Part shown: positions 10,101 to 17,876 of the stretch, piece by piece
Layout of the letters: the number at the start of each line of letters is the position of its first letter
How positions within the stretch are numbered: the first letter of the stretch is position 1
DNA from: CAJBIL01 sp044359525
GTDB lineage: Bacteria; Pseudomonadota; Gammaproteobacteria; Burkholderiales; Rhodocyclaceae
Assembly: GCA_044359525.1 (NCBI GenBank)
Contig: JBIKLY010000065.1
Span: forward strand, 1-20,668
Direction of reading: 5' to 3'
DNA length: 20,668 nt
Notes under the pieces: generated by a model
Seen by the model: the letters and a program-made list of their open reading frames with translations, nothing else
Told to the model about the DNA's origin: nothing
Databases searched by the model: none
Translations under genes and position numbers: made by a program

Positions 10101-13100
10101 TTTCTGCGCCGCTAGCCGAGGTGAAAGCGGCGCTGGACGGGGAGCCGCTGGCGCACCTGACGATCATCAATACCGCCGAAGATTGCGTCATCGGCGGCGA
10201 AGCGGCAGCCTGTGAACGTGTTGTCCAGCGTCTCGGCAAGGAGCGCACGCTGCCGCTCGGCTACGACATGGCGGCGCACTGCCCCGAAGTCGAGGAAATC
10301 CGCGATGCGTGGTGGCAGCTGCATCACCGCAAGGTGAGCGATGTGCCGGGCGTCCGCTTCTACACCAACGCCACCAATACCTGGTTCACACCGACCTCCG
10401 CAGCGGCGGCTGATGCGATTACTGGCCAAGCCGTCGATACGCTCGATTTCACGCGCACCATCGAACAGGCGTGGGCCGACGGCATCCGCGTGTTCATCGA
10501 GCACGGCCCACGCGGTCTGTGCGGCGGCTGGATTCGCCGCATCCTCGGCGAGCGCGAGCATCTGGTGGTGTCGCTCGACATCGCCGGACGCTCGGGCGTG
10601 CGGCAGGTGCTCAACGCGGCGGCGTGGCTGCTTGCCGCCGGCGTCAAGGCCGACGTGGGCGCGCTCGAAGCCGAGATTGCGCGGGCCGCGCAAAAGAAAC
10701 GCCCGACTGGCGCGCTGCTGACGCTGGCAGCGCATGCGGCGGCACCGAAAATTCCTGTTTATCAAAAAACTGCCGTCGCGCCCCGCGCAACGCCTGTTCA
10801 GGATGGCTCGCAAACGATGGCTCCAGCCCCCTATCTCGAACCGGTGCTGCAAGGCGCGGAGGTTCGTGTTGCCGCAGCCGTGCAGCCGCCCGTTCCGGTG
10901 GCCGTAGCAGTGGCTGTCCCAGTGCCAGCCCGGACGCTGGCAGCATTTACGACGCCCGTCGCGGTACACGCCGCAGTGCACGCAGAATCGCCGCCTTTAC
11001 CGGTTCCTTCCTTCCTTGCGCAGCCCGTTGTGGCGCGCCCATCACAGGCCCCTCTCATGAACGACAACCTGTCCCGCTTCGTGGCCCAGCAGGCGCAGCT
11101 CGCCGCCGTCCATCAGGCGTACATCGCGCAGCAGGCGGCAGTGCACGAGCGTTTCCTGGCCCTGCAACAGTCGGCCGAAAACTCGTTGCGGCAAGCTTTT
11201 GGCAGCGTCGCACAGGGCTTGCCGGCAACGCTTGCGGTCGTGCAGCCGACACCCGCACCACTGTTGCAGCCAGCGCCGCCGGTTGTTGTTGCCCCGGTGC
11301 TGCCGCCGGCACCCGTTGCGGTTCAGCCGGTGGTGACTCCGCCGGCCGTCCGGCCAGCCCCGATTCAGTCGCCAGCGCCGCTTGTCAGCAGCCCGCAGCC
11401 ACAACCCGTTGCCGTGGTCCAGCCAGCCCAGTCAGCCGTTCTCCCCGGACCGAAGTTCGACCGCGCACAGCTTGAAATCCTCGCCGGCGGCAAGATTTCG
11501 TCGGTCTTCGGCCCGCTGTTCGCCGGTCAGGACGGCTACGCGCGCCAGGTGCGCATGCCCGAGCCGCCGCTGCTGCTCGCCGACCGCGTCACCGGCATCG
11601 ACGCCGTTGCCGGTTCGATGGGCAAGGGCACGCTGTGGACCGAAACCGACGTGCGCGCCGACAGCTGGTATCTCGACGACGAAGGTCGCATGCCGGCCGG
11701 CGTGATGATCGAGTCGGGGCAGGCCGACCTGCTGCTGATCAGCTGGCTCGGTATCGACTCGCTGAATCAGGGCGAGCGCGTCTATCGCCTGCTCGGCTGC
11801 GACCTGACCTACCGTGGCGGGCTGCCGGTGCCCGGCGATACGCTGTGCTACGACATCCACGTCGACGGCCACGCGACGCAGGGCGACGTTCGTCTGTTTT
11901 TCTTCCATTACGACTGCCAAGTGGACGGCAAGCCGCGCCTGTCGGTGCGCAACGGTCAGGCCGGTTTCTTCACCGACGATGAACTCGCCAACTCGGCCGG
12001 CGTGCTGTGGGATCCGGCGGAAGAAGTTCCTGCCGCCGCGCAGGTCGACGCCCCCGCCGTGCTGTGCACGAAAACGAAATTTTCCTCAAGCGAACTGCTC
12101 GCCTTCGCCTCGGGTCGCCCGTACGCGTGTTTCGGCGCCGGCTGGGAGACGACGCAGCCGCACGTGCGCTCGCCGCGCATCACCTCGGAGAAGATGCAGT
12201 TCCTGCACGAAGTCACCGAGTTCGATCCGCAGGGCGGCCCGTGGGGTCGTGGCTACCTGCGCGCCGAAACGCCGGTGACGCCCGACGACTGGTTCTTCAA
12301 GGGCCATTTCAAGAACGACCCGTGCATGCCCGGTACGCTGATGTTTGACGGCTGCCTGCAGGCCATGTCGATCTATCTCGCCGGCCTCGGTTTCACCATC
12401 GAGCGCGACGCCTGGCGTTTCGAGCCGGTGCCCGACACCAAGTATCCGATGCGCTGCCGTGGTCAGGTGACGCCGTTGAGCAAGCACCTGATCTACGAAG
12501 TCTTCGTTTCGTCGGTGCAGGCCGGGCCGATCCCGACCGTTTTTGCCGACCTGCTGTGCACGGTCGATGGCCGCAAGGCCTTCCACGCGCGTGGCGTCGG
12601 TCTGCAACTGGTTCCCGATTGGCCGCTGGAGCACTGGCAGCATCTGGCGCCGGCAGCGACGCAATTGACCGGCACGCCCGTACCGCTGCGCTCGCTGGCC
12701 GGGCTGGTCGATTACCGCGAGCCGAAGCCGGCGGCGACGGTCGACGGTTTTGCCTTCGATTACCACTCGCTGCTCGCCTGTGCCTGGGGGCCGCCATCGG
12801 CCGCTTTCGGTCCGTTCTACTCGCGTTTCGACGGCACGCGCCGCGCCGCGCGTCTGCCGGGACCGCCGTACCACTTCATGTCGCGCGTCGTCGGACTCGA
12901 CGGCCCGCTCGGCGGCATGAAGTCGGGAACCGCAGTCGAAGTCGAATACGACGTTCCGGTCGAGCAGTGGTACTTCGAGCAGAACGGCAATCCGACGATG
13001 CCTTTCTGCGTCGTCATGGAAGCCGCGTTGCAGCCCTGCGGCTGGCTGGCGTCGTACGTCGGCAGCGCGCTGACTTCGGAAACCGACATGCTGTTCAGGA

Positions 13101-16036
13101 ATCTGGACGGCACCGGCACGCTGTTGCAGGAAGTCTTCCCGAGCAGCGGCATCTTCCGCACCAAGGTGAAAATGCTTTCGGTGTCGCAGAGCGCCGGGAT
13201 GATCATCGAGAATTTCGAGGTCGAATGTTTTGTTGGCGAACAGCGCGTTTTTGAGATGAAGACGGTGTTCGGCTTCTTCCCCAAGGAAGCGTTCGAGAAT
13301 CAGGTCGGCCTGCCGGTATCGCCCGAGGAACGCGCCTGGATGGAAGCGCCGGCCGAACGAGTGATCGACCTCACGTCGCGTCCCGAGAAATACTGCGGCG
13401 GCGAACTGTGCCTGCCGGGGCCGATGCTGCTGATGCTCGACCGTGTGACTGGCTACTGGCCGGCCGGTGGGCCAAAGGGTCTGGGTGCCTTGCGTGGCGA
13501 GAAAAGCGTCGATGTCGACGAGTGGTTCTTCAAGGCCCACTTCTTCCAGGACCCGGTGCAGCCGGGCTCGCTCGGCGTCGAGGCGTTGTGCCAGTTGCTG
13601 CAGTTCTACATGCTGGAAACCGGCATGGGCGAAGGCATCAGCAATCCGCGTTTCGAGCCGCTGATGCTCGACAAGCCGGTGACCTGGAAATACCGTGGGC
13701 AGGTGGTGCCGAAGAACAGGATGATCGGCAGCGAGCTGCGGATCACCGAGGTCGGCGAGGATGAACACGGTCGTTTCGCCATCGCCGAAGGCTGGCTGTG
13801 GGTCGATGGCAAGCGGATTTATTACACCAAGAATCTGGGCATGCGCATCGTTGCAGGTACCGAGCCGACACCGCCGAAGACGTTGAAGGATGAGCAAGGC
13901 GAAGAAACGCTCGACCCGCAGCGCGATCACTGGCTGCTCGATCATTGCCCGACGTGGACGCTGCCGGCGCTGCCGATGATGTCGATGGTCGACCGGTTGG
14001 TCGCTGCGGCTGAAGCGTCGACCGGCATGAGCGTGAGCGCGCTGCACGACGTGCAGGTACATCGCTGGCTGCCGTTCTCGGGTGGACCGTTGCGCTTGCG
14101 TACCGAGGTCAGCGGCAGTGGCGACTCGCGCGACGTGACGCTACTGGCATGGCGTGAGTCGCCGAACGCGGCGCTGTCGCGTTTCGAGCCGGTGGCCAGC
14201 GGGCGGGTCGTACTGGGTGCTTTGGGCACAGGCCAGCCGCAGCCCAAACCATTTGCGCCGCTCAAGGGCTTGGTGGACGAAGCTGATCCCTACGCCTCGG
14301 GCGCGCTGTTTCACGGGCCTGCTTTCCAGTACCTGACCGCGCTGCAGGTTGGGCCAACGGGCTCATCAGCACTGCTGCAGGCCGGCAAGGGCAGCGTGCC
14401 GCGTGGCGCATTGCATCAGGGCCTGCTCGATGCAGCAACGCACGGCCTGCCACACGACGGCTTGGCGCGCTGGTCGGAACGTATCGCGAACGACGTGGTC
14501 GGCTATCCGTACCGGATCAAGCAACTGAATCGCTACGCTGCGCTGCCCGATTCCGGTGAGTTACGCGTCGAAGCGCGTTTTGCCGGCTTTGACGGCGAAG
14601 ACCGCTTCCCGATGCTCGACGTGCAGTTGATCGACGCTAAAAAGGTGCTGCTCGACTTCCGTCTGGTCGAAGTCCTGTTGCCGCGTGGCCCGATTGGCGC
14701 CGCGCCGCGTGCGCAGCGGCGCAGCTTCCTGCGCGACCGCCAGTACGTTTCCGGCATCGCGTTGTCGACCTTCGACGGCACGACCACTGAACTGAGCGCG
14801 CAAGTGCTGCGCCAGAGCGACTGGCTGCCCGGCAACGTCGCCGAAATTTATAACGTGCCACCGGAGCAGCGCGCCGATCTGGTTGCCACAGTTGCGCAGA
14901 AGGAGCACGTCGCACGGCGCGCTTTCGTGCATGCCGCCAGCGTCAATGTTGAGCTGAGTGGCGCACGGGCCGCTGTCCGTCCGTTGCGCCTGCATCCGCT
15001 ACAGGTAACGCGTGCCGGTGACGACGTGCGGGTCGTCGATGCGGCGCCGCCGGTGCAGGATCTCTCGGCGGTGCGCAGCTACTGGAGCAAACATTTCAGC
15101 GTTGGCGAATGGCCGGTCGAGGATCTGTACTACGGCCTCGTCGAGCGTTTCGTTGGTGACGTGGTGCTGGCCGATCCGGCCGGATTCGCCAGGGTGCAGG
15201 GACGCAGTTGCCTGTATCTGGCCAACCATCAGGTCGGTGTCGAATCGCTGCTCTTCAGCATGCTGATCTCGGCGCTTTCGAAAACGCCAACCGTGACGCT
15301 GGCCAAGGCCGAGCACCGTACCAGCTGGCTCGGAACGCTGATCGCGCATAACTTCTCCTACCCCGGCGTCATCGATCCGGGCGTCATTACCTTCTTCGAC
15401 CGCGACGACAAGGAATCGCTGCTGCGCATCGTCGGCGAACTCGGCACGGCCATGAAGGAGCGCGGCAAGAGCGTCATGGTGCACGTCGAAGGCACGCGTT
15501 CGCTGGCCTGTCGCACGCCGGTCATGAAAATGAGCAGCACCTTCATCGACATGGCGCTGGCCATCAGCGCGCCGATCATCCCGGTGCGTCTGGTTGGCGG
15601 CCTGCCGGTGGCGCCGCTTGAGCAGCGCCTCGAATTCCCGCTCGGCTATGGCCGGCAGGATTACTGGCTGGGCAGCCCGCTATTCCCCGAGGATCTGGCC
15701 AAGCTGCCGCTCAAGGCCCGCAAGGACGTCGTGCTGGCGGCAATGAATACGCTGGGCCCCGAGTTGGCGAGCGAAACGTCGCTGCCGGGCGACGCCCGCT
15801 TTGCTGCCGAAGTCGAAGCCTGGCGGGCGCGTACCGGCGCTGGTGAGGAAGACGCGGTGTTGTTCACCACGCTGGCCGGCTTGCCGAATCCTGGCGCCGA
15901 GGTCAAGGCGCTGCTTGAAGGTGCACGCAGCGGCAAGCTGACGCTGAGCGCCGACGCCCGTTCGCAGTGGCTGGGGCGGCTCGCCAAACGCCTGTTCGGC
16001 CCGCACGGCCCGGCGGTTGAGGGTTTGCGCCAGTAG
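7127..16036 (+). CDS. pfaC: PUFA synthase subunit PfaC/Pfa3 (KS-CLF-AT-DH-DH-DH-AGPAT)
   Basis: Complete 2969-residue megasynthase subunit that should condense, dehydrate or isomerise and finally hand over the PUFA chain. Order: KS about 6-430 with Cys182 (DAACASS), His317 (CHATGT) and His353 (NLGHL); CLF about 445-800, where Glu602 sits at the Cys position (SAEEASG); AT about 840-1180 with Ser930 (GYSSGE) and a likely partner His1051; Pro/Ala linker with a Gln-rich helix at about 1312-1365; two FabA-like double-hotdog DH units, each an inactive half plus an active half, with His1727 (GHFKNDPCMPG) and His2138 (AHFFQDPVQPG); a PKS-type DH with His2268 and FHGPAF; and a C-terminal PlsC/AGPAT-like acyltransferase at about 2650-2920 with NHQVGVES (His2701) and EGTRS (2788-2792). 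Start ATG 7127 has a good ribosome binding site; an alternative ATG lies at 7142. AT plus AGPAT is the terrestrial/myxobacterial Pfa3 layout (family knowledge). The chain length and unsaturation of the product cannot be read from sequence. Confidence 0.95.
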   Translation: MKNTQMRFEPIAIVGQSCTLPGALSPEALWGNVLAGKSSISTVPAERWGLPQASVMGTVAQSADRSWSDVGGYVSGFQFDATGTAIPAEELQALDPLFQLTVQGVREALHSAGLSGSLNATGLVLGNLSFPSAAMARFAESVWLEKTPRPHAKNRFNSGLPAHLAARALGLGGGAFALDAACASSLYAIKLACDRLHDRSADVMVAGAVNQADDLFIHVGFCALSALSKTGQSRPFHRDADGLVPAEGAGFVVLERLSDALKAGRKILGVIRGVGLSNDGRGRGLLAPSEEGQERALRLAYEQAGLQPSDIGLVECHATGTPVGDATELRSMSRVFAGCSDVPIGSLKSNLGHLITAAGVAGLIKVIAAMAHGKKPPTLNIDQPNDALAGTPFRLLREAEAWTGPKRAGISAFGFGGNNAHLIVESLEETLKDAAASAFSAAPAADAVIAIVGVGARVGRGDDAGDFAQDLLTGTASSEARQTVAVALEGLRFPPNDLQQSLAQQTMVLEAAREAALGVSLPRERTAVLVGMGCDAEVSRYGARWRLASESSDPAWLARARDGIVPVLQSSGVVGTMPNIPANRINSQLDLAGPAFTVSAEEASGVTALHLAARALRAGEIDAALVGAVDLSHEPVHLAALATLGQRTTPGDAAVVLTLKRLADARRDGDQVFATLDTSTTAANLQLGDAGAGLDLAASFGKAHAANGLLHVAAAALALRHGARPQAGAAATPWFGERIAEVSVSVLEAAPTSTRLKGDEGVSPWLADAPARLYVFSGADQAGALAALRAGRESSAGPARIVLVAASASELATRSEQARRWLAGGGPVPEGVAFRAAPLAGQTAFVFTGAAAAYPGMGRELALALPKQVAAVAARCSEMKAATDWLYGPGDGNPTHPLDQLWGTSFVCQLHAEITRHLLGLKPEATIGYSSGESNALFAMGAWNDLGEMMKASREGSAFTEDLVGAFAAPRRAWQRLGLPDAATATWASYVISAPLAEVKAALDGEPLAHLTIINTAEDCVIGGEAAACERVVQRLGKERTLPLGYDMAAHCPEVEEIRDAWWQLHHRKVSDVPGVRFYTNATNTWFTPTSAAAADAITGQAVDTLDFTRTIEQAWADGIRVFIEHGPRGLCGGWIRRILGEREHLVVSLDIAGRSGVRQVLNAAAWLLAAGVKADVGALEAEIARAAQKKRPTGALLTLAAHAAAPKIPVYQKTAVAPRATPVQDGSQTMAPAPYLEPVLQGAEVRVAAAVQPPVPVAVAVAVPVPARTLAAFTTPVAVHAAVHAESPPLPVPSFLAQPVVARPSQAPLMNDNLSRFVAQQAQLAAVHQAYIAQQAAVHERFLALQQSAENSLRQAFGSVAQGLPATLAVVQPTPAPLLQPAPPVVVAPVLPPAPVAVQPVVTPPAVRPAPIQSPAPLVSSPQPQPVAVVQPAQSAVLPGPKFDRAQLEILAGGKISSVFGPLFAGQDGYARQVRMPEPPLLLADRVTGIDAVAGSMGKGTLWTETDVRADSWYLDDEGRMPAGVMIESGQADLLLISWLGIDSLNQGERVYRLLGCDLTYRGGLPVPGDTLCYDIHVDGHATQGDVRLFFFHYDCQVDGKPRLSVRNGQAGFFTDDELANSAGVLWDPAEEVPAAAQVDAPAVLCTKTKFSSSELLAFASGRPYACFGAGWETTQPHVRSPRITSEKMQFLHEVTEFDPQGGPWGRGYLRAETPVTPDDWFFKGHFKNDPCMPGTLMFDGCLQAMSIYLAGLGFTIERDAWRFEPVPDTKYPMRCRGQVTPLSKHLIYEVFVSSVQAGPIPTVFADLLCTVDGRKAFHARGVGLQLVPDWPLEHWQHLAPAATQLTGTPVPLRSLAGLVDYREPKPAATVDGFAFDYHSLLACAWGPPSAAFGPFYSRFDGTRRAARLPGPPYHFMSRVVGLDGPLGGMKSGTAVEVEYDVPVEQWYFEQNGNPTMPFCVVMEAALQPCGWLASYVGSALTSETDMLFRNLDGTGTLLQEVFPSSGIFRTKVKMLSVSQSAGMIIENFEVECFVGEQRVFEMKTVFGFFPKEAFENQVGLPVSPEERAWMEAPAERVIDLTSRPEKYCGGELCLPGPMLLMLDRVTGYWPAGGPKGLGALRGEKSVDVDEWFFKAHFFQDPVQPGSLGVEALCQLLQFYMLETGMGEGISNPRFEPLMLDKPVTWKYRGQVVPKNRMIGSELRITEVGEDEHGRFAIAEGWLWVDGKRIYYTKNLGMRIVAGTEPTPPKTLKDEQGEETLDPQRDHWLLDHCPTWTLPALPMMSMVDRLVAAAEASTGMSVSALHDVQVHRWLPFSGGPLRLRTEVSGSGDSRDVTLLAWRESPNAALSRFEPVASGRVVLGALGTGQPQPKPFAPLKGLVDEADPYASGALFHGPAFQYLTALQVGPTGSSALLQAGKGSVPRGALHQGLLDAATHGLPHDGLARWSERIANDVVGYPYRIKQLNRYAALPDSGELRVEARFAGFDGEDRFPMLDVQLIDAKKVLLDFRLVEVLLPRGPIGAAPRAQRRSFLRDRQYVSGIALSTFDGTTTELSAQVLRQSDWLPGNVAEIYNVPPEQRADLVATVAQKEHVARRAFVHAASVNVELSGARAAVRPLRLHPLQVTRAGDDVRVVDAAPPVQDLSAVRSYWSKHFSVGEWPVEDLYYGLVERFVGDVVLADPAGFARVQGRSCLYLANHQVGVESLLFSMLISALSKTPTVTLAKAEHRTSWLGTLIAHNFSYPGVIDPGVITFFDRDDKESLLRIVGELGTAMKERGKSVMVHVEGTRSLACRTPVMKMSSTFIDMALAISAPIIPVRLVGGLPVAPLEQRLEFPLGYGRQDYWLGSPLFPEDLAKLPLKARKDVVLAAMNTLGPELASETSLPGDARFAAEVEAWRARTGAGEEDAVLFTTLAGLPNPGAEVKALLEGARSGKLTLSADARSQWLGRLAKRLFGPHGPAVEGLRQ

Positions 16037-16037
16037 C

Positions 16038-16742
16038 ATGAGTCGTTTGGTCACGCAGCTGTGGTGGGTGCGCCCGGAGGATTTTGAGGCCAGCCCTGCC
16101 GCGCTGGCGCTTCTCAACGCCGAGGAGCGCCAGCAGCATCAGCGTTACATCCCGCCGGCCAAGCGGCACGAGTATCTGGTAACCCGCGTACTGGTGCGCA
16201 GCGTGCTCGGTGAGGCACTCGGCATGGCGCCGGAAGCGCTGAAATTCATTGCCAACGAATGGGGACGCCCGGCGCTGGTGGCCGATTCATCTTTGGCGCC
16301 GCTTCATTTCAACGTTTCGCACACCGATGGGCTGGTTGTTTGTTTTGTATCCACAACGCATGAAGTCGGCGTCGACACCGAGCTGCTCTCGCGTGCGCCG
16401 CGATTGCTCGCGCTGGCGCCAAACGTTTTTGCGCCACAGGAGCTGAGCGATCTTGCGGCGCTGCCGGCCGATCAGCAGGCGCAGCGCGCAGTGCTGCTGT
16501 GGACCTTGAAAGAAAGCTACATCAAGGCCCGCGGCATGGGGCTGGCGCTGCCGCTTGACGGGTTTGCTTTTCGTTTTTCAGGCGACCGAATCAGTCTTGA
16601 AGTTCAACCTGCGCTGAACGATGACGGCGCACGCTGGCAGTTTCAGACGCAGATGCTCGGCCCGCATTGCGTCAGCATGGCGATGGCCTGCCCGGAGACA
16701 TCACGAGTGACGGTTGAGGTACTTGAAGCGTTGCTTGCTTGA
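16038..16742 (+). CDS. pfaE: Sfp-type 4'-phosphopantetheinyl transferase (PfaE-like)
   Basis: This 234-residue enzyme transfers the phosphopantetheine arm of CoA to a serine in carrier proteins, here most likely the five ACPs of the neighbouring synthase. Family motifs are intact: FNVSHTDG (91-98), GVDTE (111-115, Mg-binding Asp113 and Glu115) and WTLKESYIKARGMG (155-168, with Glu159, Lys158 and Lys163). The length is typical of the Sfp/Gsp group. ATG 16038 begins one base after the stop of the pfaC-type gene and has no close Shine-Dalgarno sequence, so translation is probably coupled; an in-frame TTG at 16017 would add seven unsupported residues. It is the last gene of the + strand operon. 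Dedicated PPTases (PfaE) are known to be required for PUFA synthases. Confidence 0.93.
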   Translation: MSRLVTQLWWVRPEDFEASPAALALLNAEERQQHQRYIPPAKRHEYLVTRVLVRSVLGEALGMAPEALKFIANEWGRPALVADSSLAPLHFNVSHTDGLVVCFVSTTHEVGVDTELLSRAPRLLALAPNVFAPQELSDLAALPADQQAQRAVLLWTLKESYIKARGMGLALPLDGFAFRFSGDRISLEVQPALNDDGARWQFQTQMLGPHCVSMAMACPETSRVTVEVLEALLA

Positions 16743-16782
16743 TCTGACGGCCTTCTTTAGCACGGGTTTCGGCTTCGTTCAT
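16672..16782 (-). pseudogene. Candidate 5' remnant of a type I restriction hsdR gene
   Basis: A 36-codon ORF starts with an ATG at 16782 that overlaps the stop of the DinD-like gene (ATGA). Its first residues, MNEAETRA, resemble the conserved start of many HsdR subunits of type I restriction systems (recalled family knowledge, not searched). After that the resemblance stops and, from about 16742 down, the frame runs antisense to the end of the PPTase gene. I read it as the first few codons of a deleted hsdR, with the breakpoint in roughly 16743-16758. The match is very short, so chance similarity is possible. Confidence 0.4.
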
Positions 16783-17627
16783 GGTTTTTTCGGCACCTTG
16801 CGCGGTGCAGCGCCAGCGGGCGGCAGAAAGTTTTCGCCGGTTACCACCGATTTGCCGGTCTTTGCCTCCAGTGCCCCGCGCGCCTGTTTGGCGATGGCGC
16901 CGCCCTTGCTTGCGGCCTCGCTGTTCTCGGCCATGCCGGTCGCCTCGTCGGTCTCGGCGATCTGCCGCGTCGATAGCTCGGCGAGTGCTGTGAAAATCAG
17001 CTCCGCTTCGCTCATGTGGTCGCGCAGGTTGTGGTCTTTCAACCCCTTCATCGTCTTGTGCGCCTTGACGCTGACGCCCGACCACTCCTGATGGATGATG
17101 TTGGTCAGGATGGCGAATTCCTCGCCTTGCCTGATGTCGTGATCGGCCCAGTAATCGCTCAGCTTGTTGCGCGTTTCCTGCCCGGTCATGCGTTGCTGAA
17201 TCCACTTTTCGCTACGCCCGTGCTTCTGCCATGTTTCTCGCGCGCGGTCGAGCGAACGGCCGGGGTCCGCGATTTCCTGCATGCGCTCGTAGCCGACTTT
17301 GGCCAGCCACCGTTTGATCGGTTCGGCTTTCGGGCTGGGGACGGACTGCACCAGACGCAACAGGGTTTCGGCCGTGGCGACGTCCGAAAGACGCTGCTTT
17401 CCGTCCTCGGCAGTCATTTTCAACTGGTGACAAACTGTCACCAGTTGGCTGCCTTCCTTGCCCAGTCGCTCCTTCAGCTTGTTCCAGTACTTGCGCGCCG
17501 TTTGATAATCGGGTTGTTGGGTCAGTACCTGAATAATATCAACGACCGAGAACCACCAGATTTCAGCCTCCTCGTCATAGACGCGGCGGATGGCTTGGGA
17601 TTCGAAAAGGGCAGGCTGGACTATCAT
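16779..17627 (-). CDS. Bro-N/DinD-like family protein
   Basis: This 282-residue protein has an N-terminal BRO-type region (about 12-110), including the WWFSVVDIIQVL stretch, a Trp-Lys-rich segment and a helix-rich middle. Its C-terminal half (about 165-270) resembles DinD: a GEEFAILTN segment, an HQEWSG...LKDHNLRDHMS region, then a long Ala/Lys-rich helix and a GENFLP end. BRO-N domains occur in phage and viral DNA-binding regulators, and E. coli DinD is an SOS-induced inhibitor of RecA; whether this protein does either is unknown. ATG 17627 has AGGA 8 bases upstream. Such genes are often found inside type I restriction-modification loci, consistent with the hsdR-like start that overlaps its stop. 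It is unrelated in function to the lipid genes on either side. No signal peptide or membrane segment is seen. Confidence 0.75.
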   Translation of the reverse strand: MIVQPALFESQAIRRVYDEEAEIWWFSVVDIIQVLTQQPDYQTARKYWNKLKERLGKEGSQLVTVCHQLKMTAEDGKQRLSDVATAETLLRLVQSVPSPKAEPIKRWLAKVGYERMQEIADPGRSLDRARETWQKHGRSEKWIQQRMTGQETRNKLSDYWADHDIRQGEEFAILTNIIHQEWSGVSVKAHKTMKGLKDHNLRDHMSEAELIFTALAELSTRQIAETDEATGMAENSEAASKGGAIAKQARGALEAKTGKSVVTGENFLPPAGAAPRKVPKKP

Positions 17628-17874
17628 GGCGAGATTCCTATAGCTGGTCGCGGAGCTTGGTGCAGGAGTGTGGGATTGACGCAGCCGGGCTCACCAGTTT
17701 TTCCTGGGGAATGGACTAAAAGTGTTGGGCTTTGGTCTTGTTCATGCTTGGCTTGGGTTTGCTCGCAACTTTACTGGAATAGAAGTGTCGGACAAAGGCG
17801 AAATTGCTGCCGTCATGCCAGCGCTCCGACGAAGGCGCCGTGGGTTGAGCCGGCGCGAACAGCGCGCATCTTCG
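17628..17874. other. Intergenic stretch between oleD and the DinD-like gene
   Basis: About 247 bp without a credible gene. It is less GC-rich than its surroundings in the 17700-17810 part. On the minus strand the oleD frame stays open after the oleD stop for about 50 more codons, to a TAG at about 17720; this tail resembles nothing I recognise. The oleD-proximal end carries the inverted repeat described separately. The region may hold the promoter of the DinD-like gene. Confidence 0.5.
17636..17639 (-). promoter_or_regulatory. Ribosome binding site of the DinD-like gene
   Basis: On the minus strand AGGA precedes ATG 17627 with an 8-base spacer, supporting that start. No convincing -35/-10 pair was recognised further upstream. 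Confidence 0.6.
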
Positions 17875-17876
17875 TC
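17828..17876. repeat. Inverted-repeat structure at the 3' end of oleD
   Basis: Outer arms GACGAAG (17828-17834) and CTTCGTC (17870-17876) enclose inner arms GCGCCG (17835-17840) and CGGCGC (17851-17856). A further GCGCG/CGCGC pair lies at 17853-17867. The outer right arm overlaps the oleD stop codon. It could fold as a stable hairpin protecting or ending the ole transcript, but no T run follows on the minus strand, so it is not a classical intrinsic terminator. It may also be a dispersed palindromic repeat. Confidence 0.45.

Noticed and set aside
12086..14062. Minus-strand open frame of 658 codons inside the pfaC-type gene
   Set aside because: Antisense to strongly supported DH domains; its composition (Arg/His-rich, no motif) is typical of GC-rich shadow frames.
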